Of a DNA stretch of 9,318 nt, positions 6,967 to 9,318 are shown one piece after another. Each line of letters begins with the position of its first letter. The stretch's first letter is position 1. The position numbers and the translations under genes were made by a program. The notes beneath the pieces are model-generated. The model saw nothing but the letters and a program-made list of their open reading frames with translations, did no database searches and had not been told where the DNA came from. Source of the stretch: Bacteroidota bacterium (GTDB taxonomy: Bacteria; Bacteroidota; Bacteroidia; NORP154); the NCBI GenBank assembly GCA_002401055.1, contig NVRZ01000103.1:1-9318 (forward strand), read 5' to 3'.

Positions 6967-7473
6967 ATGATAGTTAGATCAATTGCCATTTGTTTATTAC
7001 TGGGAAGCACCTATGGATGCATGGATAGCTCAAAATCGAACCTTTCGCTATCCGAACTCCATTGGTTATGTGGCGAATGGAAAGGCACTGGTGGAGGAGG
7101 GATGTGGTTTGAAGTATGGAATAAAGAGCAAAATGGAGATTTAAATGGTTTTGCTTATGCCCTCAAGGGTCCTGACACCATTTTTACCGAATCAATGAGC
7201 ATCAGAAAAGAGAATGATGCGATAGTGTTCAAAGCGGATGTGGCACACAATGAAGCTCCGGTTCCATTTGATCTTATTCAGGTAACACATAAGGGTGCAG
7301 TATTTCAAAATTTGGAACATGATTTTCCCAATCGGATCATATACGCCCATACAAAGGGCGATATGCTACTCGCAAGGATTGAGGGTGTAAGGGAAGGAAT
7401 GCCGGATACCGTTCGATTCTTTATGAGCAGGGTTGTCAAGTTCTCACCTGCGACAAATATCCAAGGGATTTAA
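6967..7473 (+). CDS. DUF6265-like lipocalin-type lipoprotein, function unknown
   Basis: From ATG 6967 the 168-residue product has a short signal sequence and a plausible lipobox cysteine at 18 (STYGC). An ATG at 6904 would add 21 hydrophobic residues in front; I prefer 6967 because it gives a normal lipoprotein signal and follows a possible promoter. The body matches the DUF6265 pattern: LHWLCGEWKG (31-40), WFEVWNK (47-53), LKGPDTIFTE (66-75), then FQNLEHDFPNRIIY (113-126) and LLARIEG (134-140). In known members this fold is a small antiparallel barrel, and no activity is established. The last dozen residues (VKFSPATNIQGI) are encoded in the overlap with the convergent acpH-like gene and look like read-on beyond the usual family end. 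Confidence 0.8.
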   Translation: MIVRSIAICLLLGSTYGCMDSSKSNLSLSELHWLCGEWKGTGGGGMWFEVWNKEQNGDLNGFAYALKGPDTIFTESMSIRKENDAIVFKADVAHNEAPVPFDLIQVTHKGAVFQNLEHDFPNRIIYAHTKGDMLLARIEGVREGMPDTVRFFMSRVVKFSPATNIQGI

Positions 7474-8032
7474 CGTAGTCTATTAGGAGTGGGAAAAACT
7501 CTTGAAACTCCTCTTCATACAATTCATAATCTCGGGCAAGGTCCTTAGTGGCAAACTCCATATCAGATTTAAAGTTTGTTCGCCTTGCCATACCACTGAG
7601 GGATCTGTTAATTCCTTCAAGTCCACTGTAGCCAAGCAGCCAGTTTCCTTTAATCATATAGGGTAGCATCATCTTACTTCTCTCCGGGAAACTGTTTTTA
7701 TTCTCATCAAGTAAACCATGAATAACGCTTACGTAATCTGTCAAGGACATTTCTGAATAATCATCCCAATGTATTGCTAGAAAGTGATCGTAAAACACAT
7801 CCATTATAACGGGTGCGTATTTATGATACTTTGGTCGCAGCCGAACCTTACCCTTTAATACTACTGGATGTGAGTCTGTAAACGCATCAATTTTCCGATG
7901 AAGTATTATTCCCTCTTGTATTGGGTCAGTATAATTCTTTAGAGCCGAGCCTTTTACCGAATCTGCAATAAAATTACCGATGAGGATATCATCGTCGTTA
8001 CCAGATAAGTAGAGATGGGCGAGAAAGTTCAT
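7436..8032 (-). CDS. acpH: Acyl carrier protein phosphodiesterase (AcpH/DUF479 family)
   Basis: This 198-residue cytoplasmic protein has the full AcpH signature: MNFLAHLYLS at the N-terminus, IGNFIADSVKG (18-28), GIILHRKIDAFTDSHP (41-56), the DVFYDHFLA segment (78-86) with W89, and WLLGYSGLEGINRSL (131-145) followed by M148 and two Arg. The His/Asp set (H45, D49, D53, H55, D78, D82, H83) fits the metal-dependent HD-like fold of the family, which removes 4'-phosphopantetheine from holo-ACP. The length is normal. It is divergent from the barrel gene at 8134, and its 3' end overlaps the DUF6265-like gene by 38 bases tail to tail. In Bacteroidota the enzyme is inferred by homology only, so the ACP substrate is not certain. 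Confidence 0.88.
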   Translation of the reverse strand: MNFLAHLYLSGNDDDILIGNFIADSVKGSALKNYTDPIQEGIILHRKIDAFTDSHPVVLKGKVRLRPKYHKYAPVIMDVFYDHFLAIHWDDYSEMSLTDYVSVIHGLLDENKNSFPERSKMMLPYMIKGNWLLGYSGLEGINRSLSGMARRTNFKSDMEFATKDLARDYELYEEEFQEFFPLLIDYVKSLGYLSQVRT

Positions 8033-8065
8033 TTAGTTGGTGATATAAGAGTATCGTGCTCTACC

Positions 8066-8073
8066 CAAAGTTA
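8066..8073 (-). promoter_or_regulatory. -7 promoter box for the acpH-like gene
   Basis: On the minus strand this reads TAACTTTG, a perfect TAnnTTTG. It ends 33 bases before the ATG at 8032, leaving a leader of about 25 bases. No exact TTG lies at the -33 position; the nearest candidate is ATG with an 18-base gap. The call rests on the -7 box and its position. Confidence 0.45.
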
Positions 8074-8133
8074 GTATTAATCAGATTTAAACATTATCTT
8101 CAGTTAATAGAAATTTTCTACCTACTTAGAACC

Positions 8134-8763
8134 ATGCCCAGGAGCCTAGTCTATATTATTGGAGTGGTCTTTTTATCCAATCTTGCTTTTGCACAGGAGG
8201 TTGACGAACGGGTTACCACTAAAACTGATTCATCTAGCTCTTTTGCAAGAAACGCTGTTTATCTTGAGTTGTTTGGCCCTGGGATTTTACACTCATTGAA
8301 CTATGAGCGCCTAATATTTACCGGTGACCACATGCGTATTAGAGCTAGAATTGGGTTTACACCGATAGTTACGGGTGAACCTAGCCTTGGAGGTTTCCTG
8401 CCATCCAAATATGAAGACTGGGCGTGGGTCTTTCCAGTAGGAATTTCATTTGAGTATGCTCATAAACATCTTAAGAAAAAAAGCAATTTTGAACAAGGAG
8501 TTTACTTGTCCTGGATTTTGCGTGAAATAGCCAATTTTGAGGGCAGAGATTATTACAATTCCAGACTGTATGCTGCTTTCCAAATTGCGGGGTTTAGGCT
8601 GCAACCCAGAATCCATGAGAGTGGTTTGTTCATGCGATTGGGAATTGGCGTAATGATAAGTTTATTTGAGGTCTACTATAATGATTTCATAAAGAGCTCA
8701 GAATGGCCCTTGCTTCCACTTTTTTCGATCTCTCTTGGATATTCATTTTCAGTTAAAAATTGA
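8134..8763 (+). CDS. Outer-membrane beta-barrel protein, first of a tandem pair
   Basis: I start this 209-residue protein at ATG 8134, where a signal peptide begins (1-20, cleavage at AFA|Q). The frame is open back to a GTG at 8056, but that overlaps the divergent promoter region. After a Ser/Thr-rich linker (TKTDSSSSFARN, 29-40) comes AVYLELFGPG and LHSLNYERLIF (52-62), a phrase found in a large family of Bacteroidota barrel proteins of unknown function. Alternating strands follow (RIRARIGFTPIV, WVFPVGISFEYAHKH, YLSWILREI, RLYAAFQIAGFRLQP, MRLGIGVMISLF, FSISLGYSF). Its first 60 residues resemble the start of the partial gene at 9144, so the two are paralogues. It lies 8 bases before the small lipoprotein gene, suggesting one transcript. 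Confidence 0.78.
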   Translation: MPRSLVYIIGVVFLSNLAFAQEVDERVTTKTDSSSSFARNAVYLELFGPGILHSLNYERLIFTGDHMRIRARIGFTPIVTGEPSLGGFLPSKYEDWAWVFPVGISFEYAHKHLKKKSNFEQGVYLSWILREIANFEGRDYYNSRLYAAFQIAGFRLQPRIHESGLFMRLGIGVMISLFEVYYNDFIKSSEWPLLPLFSISLGYSFSVKN

Positions 8764-8771
8764 TTTGCTCA

Positions 8772-9134
8772 ATGATAGAGAAGGGACATTTTTTGATAGC
8801 TATTTTTATTGCCTTATTGACAATAGAGGCTTGTAAGAAAGAGTATCCGAATGATATACCTGGTTGGGTAAAAGAGGATATTCAAAATAGCAAACGGAAA
8901 TATATTGAGTGCCCTAGTTGTATGGATCATGAACCACAGCAGGTTGATGAATATTATGAGCCGAATTATGGAATTGTTTATGGTTATACGGATGGTGCCC
9001 TTGGAGGCGATAATAGCATCATTTATTATGCTACAGATAAATATAAGATCTGCGTGGCTAGCTATTCTGGCTATTGCAATACGTTGCCAAATTTTGCTCC
9101 TGAACATCAAAGATTGATATATCAAGTAAAATGA
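8772..9134 (+). CDS. Small Cys-rich lipoprotein, DUF6970-like
   Basis: This 120-residue protein starts at ATG 8772; a TTG at 8760 is in frame but would overlap the previous stop. The N-terminus is a lipoprotein signal ending at Cys21 (IEAC, then KK). The rest is polar, with C47-P-S-C50 and a second pair C94/C102. The order of features is DIPGWVKEDI, the CPSC pair, VDEYYEPNYGIVYGY, an Asp-Asn turn, ICVASYSGYC, and NF..EHQRLIYQV. This recalls the DUF6970-type lipoproteins of Bacteroidota, but from memory of the pattern only. The gene sits between two paralogous barrel genes with gaps of 8 and 9 bases, so all three are probably one operon. No biochemical role can be given. Confidence 0.72.
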   Translation: MIEKGHFLIAIFIALLTIEACKKEYPNDIPGWVKEDIQNSKRKYIECPSCMDHEPQQVDEYYEPNYGIVYGYTDGALGGDNSIIYYATDKYKICVASYSGYCNTLPNFAPEHQRLIYQVK

Positions 9135-9143
9135 ATTGATGAT

Positions 9144-9318
9144 ATGAGAAAGGTTATGCTGTTTATTGCATTATTAGCAGGTACGACAAGTTTCGCACAG
9201 AACTTTTCCGAGAAACCCATAAAGGAACTGTTTGACGATATGAATGGACTGGCACAAGCAAGTGGAGAACATATTTCCACTAGAACCGATTCATCTATCT
9301 CTGTTGCAAAAAATACAA
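9144..9318 (+). CDS. 5' part of a second outer-membrane barrel-type gene (runs off the right edge)
   Basis: ATG 9144 opens a frame of 58 complete codons that is still open at the window end. It encodes a signal peptide (1-19, cleavage at FAQ), then a segment KPIKELFDDMNGLAQASGEH, then TRTDSSISVAKNT. The last stretch matches TKTDSSSSFARNA of the gene at 8134, and over 8216-8257 versus 9277-9318 the DNA agrees at 33 of 42 bases. This is therefore a tandem paralogue with a longer, different linker between signal and barrel. It starts 9 bases after the lipoprotein stop. The barrel itself lies outside the window and is inferred from the paralogue. Confidence 0.7.
   Translation, partial: MRKVMLFIALLAGTTSFAQNFSEKPIKELFDDMNGLAQASGEHISTRTDSSISVAKNT

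Noticed and set aside
8056..8133. 26-residue extension of the barrel protein from GTG 8056
   Set aside because: It precedes a good signal peptide at ATG 8134 and overlaps the perfect -7 box of the divergent acpH-like gene.
8814..9125. 103-codon minus-strand frame opposite the small lipoprotein
   Set aside because: The forward frame has a lipoprotein signal, paired cysteines and operon-like spacing; the reverse product is an Ile-rich string with no recognisable features.
1..9318. A defence island, biosynthetic cluster or prophage
   Set aside because: Every gene with recognisable features fits envelope or housekeeping functions; no nuclease, helicase, integrase, toxin, synthase or phage structural motifs were seen.

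Overview
The window looks like ordinary chromosome of a Bacteroidota bacterium, most likely of the Cytophagales/Fulvivirga-like sort. The grounds are: many small outer-membrane beta-barrel proteins ending in an aromatic residue after a signal peptide; lipoproteins; a TPR/coiled-coil/membrane protein of the type common in this phylum; an M23 peptidase with a C-terminal LysM domain; almost no Shine-Dalgarno sequences before the starts; A+T-rich spacers; and -7 boxes resembling TAnnTTTG. The genus is inference. There are no tRNA or rRNA genes, CRISPR arrays, transposases or phage genes.

Layout. Bases 1-797 hold the 3' end of one beta-barrel gene and a complete second one whose C-terminus resembles it, probably tandem paralogues. 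At 866-1408 is a cytoplasmic thioredoxin-fold protein with a CNHC active site. At 1561-2601 is a secreted M23 endopeptidase with LysM. A palindrome separates it from 2662-4293, a protein of nine 40-residue TPR units, a coiled coil and three membrane helices with no output domain. A PorT-like beta-barrel follows at 4315-5061. A REP/MITE-like inverted repeat (5074-5170) sits between it and the convergent mltF-type lytic transglycosylase (5177-6634, minus). A regulatory spacer (6635-6966) separates mltF from a divergent DUF6265-like lipoprotein (6967-7473), whose 3' end overlaps that of an AcpH-type ACP phosphodiesterase (7436-8032, minus). A forward cluster then runs off the right edge: beta-barrel (8134-8763), small Cys-rich lipoprotein (8772-9134), and the start of a second barrel-type gene (9144 onward) that is a paralogue of the first.

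Most products act at the cell envelope. Two remodel peptidoglycan (M23-LysM and MltF), several are outer-membrane barrels, and two are lipoproteins. The thioredoxin-like protein and AcpH are cytoplasmic housekeeping functions. I see no convincing new multi-gene system. The points most worth a second look are the dispersed-repeat element at 5074-5170, the TPR receptor-like protein without an output domain, the barrel/lipoprotein/barrel cluster at the right edge, and the 5'-terminal hairpin of the mltF leader. Five starts were moved inward from the longest possible frame because signal peptides or ATG codons mark a better start.
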